57,378 nucleotides of DNA from CAZFQG01 sp964520785 (lineage in GTDB: Bacteria; Planctomycetota; Planctomycetia; Pirellulales; Thermoguttaceae), in assembly GCA_964520785.1 (NCBI GenBank), contig CAZFQG010000011.1, positions 1 through 57,378 of the forward strand. Reading direction: 5' to 3'. Position numbers and translations under genes: made by a program. Position 1 is the first letter of the stretch, and each line of letters opens with the position of its first letter. Under the pieces are notes generated by a model. It did not search any database, was not told the origin of the DNA, and saw only the letters and a program-made list of their open reading frames with translations. This document shows, piece by piece, positions 23,905 to 33,298 of this stretch.

Positions 23905-26900
23905 TCATTGCGCACCGCCGAACGGGAAGAAGCTCCCGTCGTGGCCGATGAGGATCGGTCCGCCGTCTACCGTGAGGATTCCGTTTAACGGACGGCCGAT
24001 CTCCACCCGGTCCTTCTCTTCTCCCGTCCGCGCATCGAGCCGGACGACGGCACCGGACATCAGCGCCACCAGCGGATCGGCGTCGATGAGTACGGCTCCG
24101 ATCGGGGTTCCTCCCTCCAACGGCCGCCTCCACGCGATCTTCCCGTCGCCGCCGACGCAAAACACTTCGCCGCCGCCGCTTTGGACGAGAATGCTCTCGC
24201 CGACTTGGACCGGTCCCCACGCCGGGCGCCCTCCCATCGGCTCCTCCAACACGGTCTTCAACTCGGGCAGGGACATGACGTTCAGCGTGCCGGCGGCGTC
24301 GACGAGCGCGGCGAATCCGCTCGAGACCGCCGGGGGCGCGGCCGGGGGGCGCCCCAGCGCCGTGGAATGAACCGCCGCCAGGTGAGGCTTCGGATCCTCG
24401 GAAACGCTCATCAGGTAAAGCATGGTCTGACCGTCGGAAAGAAGAAACGCGTCCTCCTCGAGTATCGTCGGCTCGATCCAATTCGTCCGCGTTCCGGCGG
24501 CGAGTTCCGCCTGGAACGGCTCCACCAGCTTGTCCCCGTCGCGCGGATTGATCAGGAATACCTGGCCCTCCAGGACGGGCACGACCAATCCCCCGCGGAA
24601 GACGGCCGGGTTGCACGCGAGCGTGCCGGGAAGGGTCTGAGGGCGGAACCGGCGAGGCGTTTCGTTCGGGTCGAGAACGAAGACCTGGTTCGAACCGGCT
24701 CCGAACGACAGAACGACCGTACCGTCGGGGAACCGGCATGCGCTTGAAACGGCCTTCTTCACCTGGACGGTGGGCAGTGCGCCGACGGTTTCGTCGATCA
24801 CGGCCCGTTTTCCGAGAAGATCCAACGGGATTTCGAAGAGCGCGCCGCCGGCCGTCGCCGTTTCGAGCTTGCCCTCGTCGCCGCCGACGGCCGAGACCCC
24901 GACCGGCGGGACGCCCAGCTCGGTCTCCCAAAGGAGTTTCGGTTCTCCCATCGCGACCGCCGAGACGACTCCCCCGGGAATCCCTCGGCGGCGGCGGACC
25001 GAAAAGATGGTGTCGCCGATCGCCACCAGCGGCTGGGTGAAGACGCTATTTTCGCACGCGGTCCACTTCCATTTCAGGTCACCGCGCGACGACTGGATGT
25101 CGAAGCAGGTCAGCGCGGCGTCCCCCACCCATAGTCCGCTTCCGCGAAGGAGACAATACCGCGTCAGCCGTTGCGAGCCGCTCCCCTGAGCCGTGGCCGC
25201 GGCTTGAAGGGGCGCCTTCTCGTCGTCGCCGGTAATCTGGAAGACGTACGTCGCGCCGACGTCGGTCGTCACCAGGAGCTTCGCCCCTTCGATAATCGGA
25301 CGGACGTCGACGTGTCCCTCCACTTTGACCGTCTGCAACCGCTTCAGTTCGCCCTCCTCGTCGCCCGGCGTCATCGTGAACACATTCAGTTCCGCGTGCC
25401 GCGCGGCGGCGTTGTCCGCCACGATCAGAAACTTGCTGATCGCGACGGGCGCCGTCGTAATCGCCCCTTTCGCGTGACCCAGGTGAACGACGTCCGCGCA
25501 GGTCCGCTCCTTGAGATCGATGACGTACAGATTCGAATGATCCGCCGGTTGATACAGCCGTTGTGCTCGCGGCTCCACCGTCGGCCCGACCGTCAGCGAC
25601 TGGGGCACGGCGTAATGGCCCGCCGAGATGCCGGTATCCGCGTTGACGAGAAAGAGCTTTCCGTCCTTGGCCGCGACGAACAGGTCCTTTCCGGCGATCG
25701 TCGCCGGCGCCTCCACCTCCAGGCCCGGCTTCTGGACCCACGCGACCTCGCCGGTACGCGCCGCGATCCGCATGAGACTTCCGGACGCCGCGTCGTACAT
25801 CAGGCAATCCCCGCCGGGCTGGCCGCTAATGGAAACCGGCTGGAAGGGGACGCGGCGGACGTTCGGGTTCAATCCGATCCAGCGGCGCCACAGGACCTCG
25901 CCGTTTGCCGCGTCCAGCCCGTAGAGGGCCCCTTCGACGGCGGCGAAGACCGTCTTGTCCCCGGCTCCGGCCGGTTCGGCCTCGACCGTCCGCTTGACCG
26001 CGACCACGACGGGAAGTTCCGCGGGCGGCTCCACCGGATTCCGCTGCTCGGCGACCCACTCGACGGCCGCCCTTTCCGCCTGGGCGATTTCCAACACCGC
26101 TTGCGAGAGTCTTTCGTGGCCCGCGAGGTCGGGGTATTTGTTCAAGAGCGCGTCTCGGATGACGTACGCGTCGGAAACCTTCTTCTGCTGAATGCTCTGA
26201 CGAATTCCCTCGACCGCCTTCGTCAGCTCCTCGTCCTTGGCGATCTGCCGTTCGGCGATCGCCAAGAGCGCGTTGACCTCCTCGATCCGAGCCGTCGGTC
26301 GCTGCGATTTCAGGATATTCTTGTCGATCAGTTCGATCGAACGCCGCGTCTGCTCGAGCCGCTCCTTCGCCTCGGGCTTCTCCGCTATCGCCAATTGCTG
26401 CGCCTGTTGGGCCAAACCCTCGGTGATCGCCGGCAATAGCGCGCGCAGCTCGTCCCGTCCCTCCTTGAAGGCGCTCTCCTGGCGCATGGCGGGAAGAACC
26501 GCTTCGGCCGTCTCGAGCGCCCGCGGCCAGTTGCCGGTCCCGTTGGATTGCCGCATTTGAGCGAGACTCCGACGGACCCTCGCCAGCGAGACCTTCTCGT
26601 GGCTGGGAAACCGGCTCAGGAACTGATCGTATTTGTTGATCGCCTGCGCGTACAGGCTGCTCGTGTAATCCTCCTCCGCCATCTGAAAGACCTTGTCCCC
26701 CGACTCGCGGGCGATGACCCACCAGAGGACCGCGCCGAGGATGAGGATCGCCATCAGGGCCCCGCCTCCGACGAGCATGAGCTTCGTGTCCCAGATGCTG
26801 GTACCGGAGGCGCGCCTCTTCCGGCGCCGCGGCCCGCGACGACCGAACGAGAGCATCCGCGAGAGACTCCGTCTTCTGGAACGGGTTTCCAGGTGTCGCT

Positions 26901-27354
26901 GGGTTTCCGTCCGAGCCGCCTCCTCCTCCAAGGAAGTATCGGCGTCCGACGAGACCGGGGGTGCCTCCGGCAAAGCGCGCTTTCGGGGTGGCTTGGGAGG
27001 TTTGGGAGGTTCGTCGTCTATCGCGATCGGCTCGTCGGCCTCTTCCGGCTCGCCGCGTGGCGAACGGCGCGACTTCTCCTTTTTCGCCTGTTTCTTCTCC
27101 TCTTCGCCGTCGATGGGTGCCAGTTCCATCAACTCGTCATCGTCTTCGGCGGCCGGCCGCGGTTCCGGTTCTTGCAGCAATTCCTTCGCGTCCTCCGGGG
27201 AGAGCTTCTTCGCCTTCACCAGTTTCTTGGCGATGGTCCCGGCCGAAATCGGCGAGGCCGAACGAGCGACCTGTTCGCGGAGGTTCTCCATGACCTTCGC
27301 GGAGAGGATTTCCCGGTCTTCGAGTCTTTGAAGGAATTGTTCCGTCGATATCAT
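23905..27354 (-). CDS. Large membrane-anchored PQQ-type beta-propeller protein
   Basis: 1149 residues from ATG 27354. The cytoplasmic N-terminus starts with a short helical domain (ISTEQFLQRLEDREILSAK) followed by an acidic/basic linker with KEKSRRSPRG. One transmembrane helix (GGGALMAILILGAVLWWVIA, about residues 210-230) is followed by a helical TPR-like part (EDYTSSLYAQAINKYDQFL). The C-terminal about 700 residues form repeated PQQ/pyrrolo-quinoline-type blades (VFAAVEGALYGLDAANGEVLWRRW, and later GDGKIAWRRPLEGG). Such propellers in BamB-like proteins are protein-binding scaffolds. No PQQ-enzyme catalytic residues were recognised. It follows the zinc-ribbon exbD gene by 160 bases. A TTG start 96 bases upstream is possible but gives an unlikely leader. 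Confidence 0.87.
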   Translation of the reverse strand: MISTEQFLQRLEDREILSAKVMENLREQVARSASPISAGTIAKKLVKAKKLSPEDAKELLQEPEPRPAAEDDDELMELAPIDGEEEKKQAKKEKSRRSPRGEPEEADEPIAIDDEPPKPPKPPRKRALPEAPPVSSDADTSLEEEAARTETQRHLETRSRRRSLSRMLSFGRRGPRRRKRRASGTSIWDTKLMLVGGGALMAILILGAVLWWVIARESGDKVFQMAEEDYTSSLYAQAINKYDQFLSRFPSHEKVSLARVRRSLAQMRQSNGTGNWPRALETAEAVLPAMRQESAFKEGRDELRALLPAITEGLAQQAQQLAIAEKPEAKERLEQTRRSIELIDKNILKSQRPTARIEEVNALLAIAERQIAKDEELTKAVEGIRQSIQQKKVSDAYVIRDALLNKYPDLAGHERLSQAVLEIAQAERAAVEWVAEQRNPVEPPAELPVVVAVKRTVEAEPAGAGDKTVFAAVEGALYGLDAANGEVLWRRWIGLNPNVRRVPFQPVSISGQPGGDCLMYDAASGSLMRIAARTGEVAWVQKPGLEVEAPATIAGKDLFVAAKDGKLFLVNADTGISAGHYAVPQSLTVGPTVEPRAQRLYQPADHSNLYVIDLKERTCADVVHLGHAKGAITTAPVAISKFLIVADNAAARHAELNVFTMTPGDEEGELKRLQTVKVEGHVDVRPIIEGAKLLVTTDVGATYVFQITGDDEKAPLQAAATAQGSGSQRLTRYCLLRGSGLWVGDAALTCFDIQSSRGDLKWKWTACENSVFTQPLVAIGDTIFSVRRRRGIPGGVVSAVAMGEPKLLWETELGVPPVGVSAVGGDEGKLETATAGGALFEIPLDLLGKRAVIDETVGALPTVQVKKAVSSACRFPDGTVVLSFGAGSNQVFVLDPNETPRRFRPQTLPGTLACNPAVFRGGLVVPVLEGQVFLINPRDGDKLVEPFQAELAAGTRTNWIEPTILEEDAFLLSDGQTMLYLMSVSEDPKPHLAAVHSTALGRPPAAPPAVSSGFAALVDAAGTLNVMSLPELKTVLEEPMGGRPAWGPVQVGESILVQSGGGEVFCVGGDGKIAWRRPLEGGTPIGAVLIDADPLVALMSGAVVRLDARTGEEKDRVEIGRPLNGILTVDGGPILIGHDGSFFPFGGAQ

Positions 27355-27516
27355 TGTTCGCGGCAGGGCGTCCGGCCGGATCGAGAGCAATGCTCGCTTC
27401 GGCGTTCGGCCCACTCCGTGGGTCGTGTGTTTTTTTGGGTTCGTGGGCAACGATTCGATAAAAGGGTGACAAGCAAACGGCCGGCCCGCCGGGGACGCGG
27501 GGCCGGCGAGGGTGGA

Positions 27517-28110
27517 TCAGAAGTCGTCCTCGCTCACGGTCGCCAGGCGGATGCTTTCCATTCCGACGCCGTTGCCGGCGTCGATGCACATGACGACCGT
27601 TTCGTGTTTCGCCTCGCCGTCGGCGAGGACGAGAAGTCTGGTCGGACCTTCGCCGTCGGAACCCCGCGCTCCCTGCCGGGCCTCGCGAAGTTTCTCGAGG
27701 ATTTCCTGTTCACTGGGTGCCTCGCTCTCGTCGACCCAGACGGTGTCGTCCTTATCGATACGGATGATGATGAAGTCGTCGTCCTCCTCGATCTCCTCGA
27801 TCGTCCGCGATTGCGCGGCGCTTTCTTCCCGGTCCGGGGCCGGAATCTCCAGCGACTTTTGCAGGCTGAACGCGGCCGTCACCATGAAGAAGATCAACAG
27901 CAGGAACGTAACGTCCACCATCGGCGTCATGTCCAGATCGTCATATTCTCGGTCCTCGTCCCCGAAGGAGACCGCGTCGACCCCTTCTTCTCCCACCTCG
28001 GTCGGAATGAGGTTGACCGTCCCGCACGCCTCGCAGGGGGCATCCGCCCCGGCGAGCACGGCCGGAGCCTGCATGGGGGCGTCGCAATTGTCGCACTGGA
28101 AGGTGATCAT
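27517..28110 (-). CDS. ExbD/TolR-family protein with N-terminal zinc ribbon
   Basis: 197 residues. The first 35 form a zinc ribbon with C-x2-C (FQCDNCDAP) and C-x2-C (CEACGT), placed on the cytoplasmic side. The ExbD part follows: the proton-path Asp motif LDMTPMVDVTFLLLIFFM (about residues 57-74, with Asp at the start of the single transmembrane helix), then a periplasmic domain. ExbD proteins couple proton flow through ExbB to energise TonB-like partners. The zinc ribbon fusion is unusual. It is the second ExbD of the operon and lies 32 bases after the first. Confidence 0.92.
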   Translation of the reverse strand: MITFQCDNCDAPMQAPAVLAGADAPCEACGTVNLIPTEVGEEGVDAVSFGDEDREYDDLDMTPMVDVTFLLLIFFMVTAAFSLQKSLEIPAPDREESAAQSRTIEEIEEDDDFIIIRIDKDDTVWVDESEAPSEQEILEKLREARQGARGSDGEGPTRLLVLADGEAKHETVVMCIDAGNGVGMESIRLATVSEDDF

Positions 28111-28142
28111 GGATCGGATTCGCTTGGGGCGCTCTCTCGGGG

Positions 28143-28637
28143 TCAGTCCTTTTCGAACACGGCGATGTGCAGGTGGACGTCCTGCACTTCGGCGGCGCCG
28201 ACCGCGTTGGCGACGCGGGAGACGTCCTTGTGCTTGACGCTTCGCTCCGCCTTGACCAGGACGGCGATTTTCCCTTCGTTGAAGCCTTCCTCGACGGCGG
28301 AGGTAATCGCGCGTTTCTGTTCCTCCGGATCGTCCGGCAACGGATCGCCGACCACGCCGTCGGCCGGGTAGACGGCCGCCGGTTCGTCGTTGCCTCGGTT
28401 GGCCAACGTGAAGACGACCGACGTCTGGACGCTCACGCCGCCGCCGTACCTAGCCGGCGGGAGTTCCACGGCCGTGTTCTGGTCCGGAGTCGCGGCGACG
28501 AGGAAGAAAATGAGCAGCAAGAAGACGATGTCGATCATCGGCGTAATGTCCATCTCCGCGTCGTCTTTGCGCTTGCGGTGTACCGCGACCGGCTCTTCGA
28601 CGGCTCCGACCGCCTCGATCGATTGGTGGTGCGCCAT
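28143..28637 (-). CDS. exbD: ExbD/TolR-family biopolymer transport protein
   Basis: 164 residues. A basic N-terminus is followed by the ExbD signature EMDITPMIDIVFLLLIFFLV (about residues 27-46, with the proton-coupling Asp) and a periplasmic domain ending VAAVEVQDVHLHIAVF-like. The ribosome site AAGGAGG lies in the last codons of exbB, only a few bases before the ATG, so exbB and this gene are translationally coupled. It is an inner membrane protein forming an oligomer with ExbB. Confidence 0.93.
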   Translation of the reverse strand: MAHHQSIEAVGAVEEPVAVHRKRKDDAEMDITPMIDIVFLLLIFFLVAATPDQNTAVELPPARYGGGVSVQTSVVFTLANRGNDEPAAVYPADGVVGDPLPDDPEEQKRAITSAVEEGFNEGKIAVLVKAERSVKHKDVSRVANAVGAAEVQDVHLHIAVFEKD

Positions 28638-28640
28638 CCG

Positions 28641-29333
28641 CTAGGCCTCCTTGGCCGGTTCGGGGGCCGCCCGGCGCGCGTCGACCCGCGGCGGTACTTG
28701 GGCCGCCTTCGCCAGCGCTCCCTTGAGCGATTCGAAGAACCGCGTCAGTCCGGAGCCGATCAGATCCTCGAGCTTGCGGATTCGCACGTTGATGCTGGCC
28801 GTCGCCATGACCAGCGGAATGGCGATCGCCAGGCCGCAGGCGGTCGTGATCAAGGCGAATTTGATGTCATCGGCCAGTTTGATGGTATCCACCTTCTGGC
28901 CGCTGGAGAGGTTTCCGAACGCGCCCATCATTCCGAGTACCGTTCCCAGAAGCCCCAGCATGGGGGCCGTCTTGATAACCGTGTAGACCCAGCTCAACCG
29001 GTGGTCCAAATCGGCCAGAACGTCGCGCTGGAAGCGGTCGACCAGCAGTTGCCTCAGCTTGGCATACCCCAGCGCCCGGTTCTCGCACGCCAGCGACGTC
29101 AATTGGGGGAGTGCCTGATCGAATTCCTCCGCCGTCTTGATCGCCTCGTCGAAATCCGGCTTCTGGAGTTCCGCGTCGAGCATGTCGAGGAATTCGTCCT
29201 GTTCTTCCTCGTCGCGGAACCGCGCCTGCGCGACGCGCCGCCATACGACGATGACGCAAAACGCGCCCCACAAGGCGATGGCCGCCAAAAGAAAATAAAT
29301 GAGGTTGCCGGCGATTGAAAAAACCGTTTCCAT
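28641..29333 (-). CDS. exbB: ExbB/TolQ/MotA-family proton channel protein
   Basis: 230 residues with three hydrophobic segments (about residues 5-28, 120-150 and 165-190). The MotA/TolQ/ExbB signature is present: APMLGLLGTVLGMMGAFGNL and FALITTACGLAIAIPLVMA. A cytoplasmic domain lies between helices 1 and 2. Together with two ExbD proteins it forms the proton channel and motor of the operon. It is followed by exbD with 3 bases between stop and start and preceded by the single-pass protein gene by 52 bases. Confidence 0.93.
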   Translation of the reverse strand: METVFSIAGNLIYFLLAAIALWGAFCVIVVWRRVAQARFRDEEEQDEFLDMLDAELQKPDFDEAIKTAEEFDQALPQLTSLACENRALGYAKLRQLLVDRFQRDVLADLDHRLSWVYTVIKTAPMLGLLGTVLGMMGAFGNLSSGQKVDTIKLADDIKFALITTACGLAIAIPLVMATASINVRIRKLEDLIGSGLTRFFESLKGALAKAAQVPPRVDARRAAPEPAKEA

Positions 29334-29385
29334 AACGTGCCTTACTCGAAACTAGTGGGATTGCCTTATTCCGGGAGCGCCCCTG

Positions 29386-30216
29386 CTACTTGTACCGCTG
29401 GTCCAGGACGTAAAACTTGTACTCGTTGCCGTCGGAAGTGATGCCGAAAACGGTCTTGTGAAGGCGGTCCACCCGCGTCCCGGCCTTCGTCCGTTCCAGT
29501 TCGCGCAGGTGGGCCTGCAACTCCGGGGTGATGAACTTCAGAATGATCTTCCCTTGGGCGTTGATGCCGGCCTTGGAAAGAAGCAGTTCGTCCGCCGCGC
29601 GGAGGTTGCCGCGCTCGAACAGATAAACCCGTTTTTCCGCGTCGGAGGCTCCGGTTCGCGTAACCGGATTTCCCCCGGCGAAACTCTTGGCGTAAACGAC
29701 CCGTCCCCCCGGCTGCACGACGCCGATTTCAATGTCGAAGAAGTCCAGCAGTCTGGCGTAGGAGTTCGCGTCCGCCCCTTCGGGATAGCGGACTTCCCAT
29801 CGCAACGGCTTGCCGCGGCGTCCCGCCCCGCCGCCGCTGCCGGTTCCGCTCCCCTGCCGCGCGCGGTCCAGCATGGAGAGCTTGGAGGCCACCGCGTCAG
29901 CGACCGCCGCCAGGGTCTCCGCGGGTTCGATCTCCTCCAGCGGTTCCTCCGTCTCCGGCGTATCCAATTCCATGCTGCCGCCGAGCGCGCCGTCCTCCGT
30001 CGTACCAATCTCCTCGAACTCGACCGGGACCGCCGTCTGGGCGGCCCAGATGCGGCTGGTCAAAAAGATGATGAGCATGATCCCGACGAGCGTTCCGAAG
30101 AGGACGAGCATCGCGATCAGCATTCCGGCCACCTGATCGTACCGGGAAACCTTCAGTTTCTCGGCCGACCGCAGTTTCGCCCGGCGGGGCGCCGTCGATG
30201 GGGTTGCGCTGCTCAT
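29386..30216 (-). CDS. Single-pass membrane protein with TonB-like topology
   Basis: 276 residues. A basic cytoplasmic N-terminus (RRAKLRSAEKLKVSRYD) precedes one long hydrophobic helix (GMLIAMLVLFGTLVGIMLIIFLTS, about residues 31-54). A periplasmic region with an acidic stretch (DTPETEEPLEEIEPAE) and a Gly-rich linker leads into a folded C-terminal domain (about 135-276). The family is not recognised, but the topology is that of TonB or TolA and the gene lies directly upstream of exbB, so it may be the energised partner. No TonB-type Pro-rich span was found. A planctomycete-specific protein is likely. Confidence 0.78.
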   Translation of the reverse strand: MSSATPSTAPRRAKLRSAEKLKVSRYDQVAGMLIAMLVLFGTLVGIMLIIFLTSRIWAAQTAVPVEFEEIGTTEDGALGGSMELDTPETEEPLEEIEPAETLAAVADAVASKLSMLDRARQGSGTGSGGGAGRRGKPLRWEVRYPEGADANSYARLLDFFDIEIGVVQPGGRVVYAKSFAGGNPVTRTGASDAEKRVYLFERGNLRAADELLLSKAGINAQGKIILKFITPELQAHLRELERTKAGTRVDRLHKTVFGITSDGNEYKFYVLDQRYK

Positions 30217-30240
30217 AAGGTCGCGTGAGGGGTTGGTGAG

Positions 30241-31869
30241 TTACTCGTATTCGACGTCCGGCTCGATTCGGCGGTACCAGTCCTTCCACGCCTGAATCGC
30301 CTTATCCCGTTCCAACTCGTCCGCTTCCTCCGTCAGTCCGAAGCCCTCGAAGCGCCGGCTCAGCCGCCGCAAGGCGTCCCGGGCCTCGAGTATCACCTCG
30401 GAGTCCTTCTCGGAGAGGAGCAGGATCAGCGTGGGAACGTTGCTCAAATCCCCGCTCCGGCCGAGCGTCTTGGCCACGGCGATCTTCGCTTGGGGTGAAT
30501 CGCTCCGGAGCATCGCGCGGAGCTTCTGGGCGTGCTGTGTCGCCAGAACGCGACTCTCCTTCGGCGGAAGCTGCGAAATCGCGTCGAGCATCTCGGCGTT
30601 GTCGATCGATTCGGGGCTGCCGACCGCGTCGATAAGCTGTTGTGTCAGGCGAACCTCCTCCAGACTGACGACCTGGCCGTCGCGGACGGTAAGCCGGTCG
30701 GTATCCTTGGGGATTCCGCGGCCGCTGAGCATCAGCCCCGCGCCGAAATCGCGGACTCTCTGAATGCTCTTTCGGGTCGACCGGATGAGAAACAGAACCG
30801 CGAAACTGGTGTCGACTACGTTGCCGCCGCTTCCCGACCACGACCCGTTCCGCTGTTCCTTCAGCAGATACCGCACCCCGTCGTTATACCACCTCGGCGA
30901 GGGATCATTCCGGTTTTCGGCCAGCTCCTTGAAGCTCTGATAGCGTTCGAGGGCATAGAGGTAGTAGTACTGCCACTGCTTCGCCTCGATGGAGTAGTTC
31001 GCGGCGAACCACGCGTCTCCGCGCTGCTTGGCCCGCTCGATGTACTCTCTCGCGACCGTCGGCTTGAGATTCTCGCCGGCGATCGCGGCCCCGTCTTCCC
31101 CGCCGACCGGTTTCAAGGCCGGTGGAATACCGTCGTCGTCGCTTCGCCGCGCATTGGCCCCGAACAGGTCCGCCATCACGTACACGCTGCCGATGCCGGC
31201 GGTCGCGACCGTCAGTCGCACTTCATATTGTTGCACCAATTGGTCGAAGCCGGGCGCCAACGTGCCCTGGTATCCGAAACTCCCCGAGGGATCTTGCGTC
31301 CGCAAAAGCCACGACAGCGCTCCGTTCGCCATCCGCGGGGAGACCGGAATCTTCGCCTGGTGCGCCTCCCAGAGGGCGAGCACCCCGTATTGCGCCATCG
31401 AGGTATCCCCCGTTTCCCGGCCGTGGTACCCCCAGCCGCCGTGCGGTTTCTGCCATTTTTCGAGCAGCCGCATCCATCCCTCGATATCGCGACGATAACG
31501 GACCGGATCGACGGTGATGAGAAACAGGGTGCATAGACCCATATTGTACATCCCGGCGTCGTCGTACGTGTCAGCCGTCGAGAACTCCCGGTAGGCCTCG
31601 CGCGTCGCTTTGACGCACTCGAGAACGGCCGCGTTGTCGGGATCGCCGGTTACCTTGACGATGGCCATCCCCGCGAGCGCCTTCCCGCCAACGCGGGATT
31701 CGGTATTGAAGGAACTCTCAAGAAATCGGATTCCCTCTTCAACCGCCGCGCGAACCTCCGGATGCTCCGGAGTGTGCTGCGCATGCGCCGGCGCAACCGC
31801 GAAAAAGAGGGCCGACGCGCAAACCGCCACCGAGCCCGCCTTCGCGAGGACCGACTGAATTCCAGACAA
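30241..31869 (-). CDS. Exported prenyltransferase-fold (squalene-cyclase-like) repeat protein with HEAT-like C-terminus
   Basis: 542 residues from TTG 31869, selected because AGAAGGTG precedes it and a good signal peptide follows directly (VLAKAGSVAVCASALFFAVA, cleavage after AHA). Residues about 30-350 show alpha/alpha-toroid repeats typical of prenyltransferase and squalene oxidase domains (GGWGYHGRETGDTSMAQYG, GALSWLLRTQDPSGSFGY). No squalene cyclase DXDD acid motif was seen, so enzymatic cyclase activity is doubtful. The C-terminal 150 residues carry HEAT-like repeats (AKIAVAKTLGRSGDLSNVPT). It is the first gene of the Exb operon, ending 25 bases before the next. Other starts further upstream would give an N-terminus without a signal peptide. 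Confidence 0.82.
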   Translation of the reverse strand: MSGIQSVLAKAGSVAVCASALFFAVAPAHAQHTPEHPEVRAAVEEGIRFLESSFNTESRVGGKALAGMAIVKVTGDPDNAAVLECVKATREAYREFSTADTYDDAGMYNMGLCTLFLITVDPVRYRRDIEGWMRLLEKWQKPHGGWGYHGRETGDTSMAQYGVLALWEAHQAKIPVSPRMANGALSWLLRTQDPSGSFGYQGTLAPGFDQLVQQYEVRLTVATAGIGSVYVMADLFGANARRSDDDGIPPALKPVGGEDGAAIAGENLKPTVAREYIERAKQRGDAWFAANYSIEAKQWQYYYLYALERYQSFKELAENRNDPSPRWYNDGVRYLLKEQRNGSWSGSGGNVVDTSFAVLFLIRSTRKSIQRVRDFGAGLMLSGRGIPKDTDRLTVRDGQVVSLEEVRLTQQLIDAVGSPESIDNAEMLDAISQLPPKESRVLATQHAQKLRAMLRSDSPQAKIAVAKTLGRSGDLSNVPTLILLLSEKDSEVILEARDALRRLSRRFEGFGLTEEADELERDKAIQAWKDWYRRIEPDVEYE

Positions 31870-32491
31870 GCAACACCTTCTTCCCCCCGCGACGGCCGGG
31901 GAACTGTTTTGAGCACCGCGTGAGTCTCGCGGAGTCCCCCAAACCGGAGCCGTCGCCCGCAAAAACGAAGCAACAATCATCCCGTTTTTCCTGGCTTGTT
32001 GTCGGCGTTTCCCTCGCGGCGCCTGTTCGCTTAGGAAGGAAGAGGCAAAAAAACCACTCCCGCGGAACGGACGAACCGACCCGGCCGACGCTCTCGACCT
32101 TGTCAACAAGCCTCTCCGCAGGGGGAATACGCCCAGCTAAACTTTCCGGTTAGGGAAAATGAGGGGTTTGGGCCTATCAACCAATGAGGGCCGATAGTAC
32201 CGCTCATCTATTGTAAACAGCCTGCGGAAACGTTCAAGCGCCGTGCGCGGAATTCCCAGAGCGAAACGAGCACAAGAGAAATAGCCCATTGGTGGGGCGC
32301 ATCCGGGGGGATGAGACCAGCCCGTGCGATTTGGTATGCGGCGACTACATGCAAACGCGAAGTCATCGTGGACGTTTTCCACACGTCTTCGAGTACTTCA
32401 CCGGTGTAGTGATATATAGTGAATTACCTTAGAAATAGGTGATTCAACCCCCCATAATAATGCCATCTGACGACGGTTCCGGCTGGGATGA
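31870..32491. other. Upstream region of the Exb operon
   Basis: About 620 bases without a convincing gene. Nothing was recognised beyond a probable ribosome site at the 31869 start. The operon promoter is expected here, since the next gene to the right ends at 32492 on the same strand. Confidence 0.4.
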
Positions 32492-33295
32492 TTACCTCCA
32501 TTCCCGGAAGTGCGAAGTAAATCGTGCCGTGGGGTTCTCAATTCGAGCCTTGAGCCGTTGCGAGAACGAACCCGGCGGACGGTTCTCGCGAAGGTCGGCC
32601 AGGTATTCCACGAGGACCTGATGGGCGGCTTCGGATTCGTACTGCAGGAAATGGACCCATGCCCAGGAATCGCGGTATTCCCGCACCCCCATTTTCGTAA
32701 AGTCATCCAGTCGCTCCAGCCTCTCCAGGCTCGGATACAGCCCGAAAACCGCCGCCCAACGAACGGCGCCGAGGAAAGGACTGCCGAATGCCCTGGTGCC
32801 GGGCGGAACTTCGTAGAATTTCGCGAGTCCCTCATCCAGCCACAACGGCACGACCGGGAGCGCGGCATGCAACAGGGCGTGCGTGCATTCGTGGCGCAGG
32901 TCGATTTCGAAATCACGGGACCGGTGGACGAAAACCCGGCCGACACCGCCGCTCTTGATGAACAGAGCACGACGATAAGGAAGGTTCGGGTATTCCTCGC
33001 CCAGAAACCGTCGGTAGTTCGAAGCGTCTTTGAAAAGGAAGACCTCGATTGGCTCCTCGGCGGGTGGAACCCCGAGATGATCCGTCAGGTTCCGCTGGAG
33101 GTCGGACAATTGACGGAAAAGCCCTTCGTGCGGCGCAAGATCGAAATCCCCGCGGAGATGAAAAGGGCCATACGTCCTCTCATCCAGCCACTGCCCGAGC
33201 GAAACGGAATATACCGCATGGACCAGAATCGCCGCCAAGACCATTTTCGCCGGCGCAAAAGGGCAATTCGCGAACACTGGCGACAATCGGGGCAT
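32492..33295 (-). CDS. Exported gluzincin metallopeptidase-like protein (peptidase MA/DUF1570-like)
   Basis: 267 residues. An N-terminal hydrophobic segment (MVLAAILVHAVYSVSLGQ) acts as signal. The zinc motif HECTH (in LRHECTHALLHA, about residues 134-138) is followed 20 residues on by LDEGLAKF, giving the HExxH and downstream Glu of gluzincins. The family resemblance is to peptidase_MA and DUF1570 proteins frequent in Planctomycetota. Substrate unknown; active outside the cytoplasm. It starts 4 bases after the stop of the PHP phosphatase gene, so the two are coupled. Confidence 0.82.
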   Translation of the reverse strand: MPRLSPVFANCPFAPAKMVLAAILVHAVYSVSLGQWLDERTYGPFHLRGDFDLAPHEGLFRQLSDLQRNLTDHLGVPPAEEPIEVFLFKDASNYRRFLGEEYPNLPYRRALFIKSGGVGRVFVHRSRDFEIDLRHECTHALLHAALPVVPLWLDEGLAKFYEVPPGTRAFGSPFLGAVRWAAVFGLYPSLERLERLDDFTKMGVREYRDSWAWVHFLQYESEAAHQVLVEYLADLRENRPPGSFSQRLKARIENPTARFTSHFREWR

Positions 33296-33298
33296 CGT

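Noticed and set aside
30241..31869. Squalene-hopene cyclase
   Set aside because: The catalytic DXDD acid motif was not found; only the repeat fold is similar, and the protein has an export signal and HEAT-like C-terminus.
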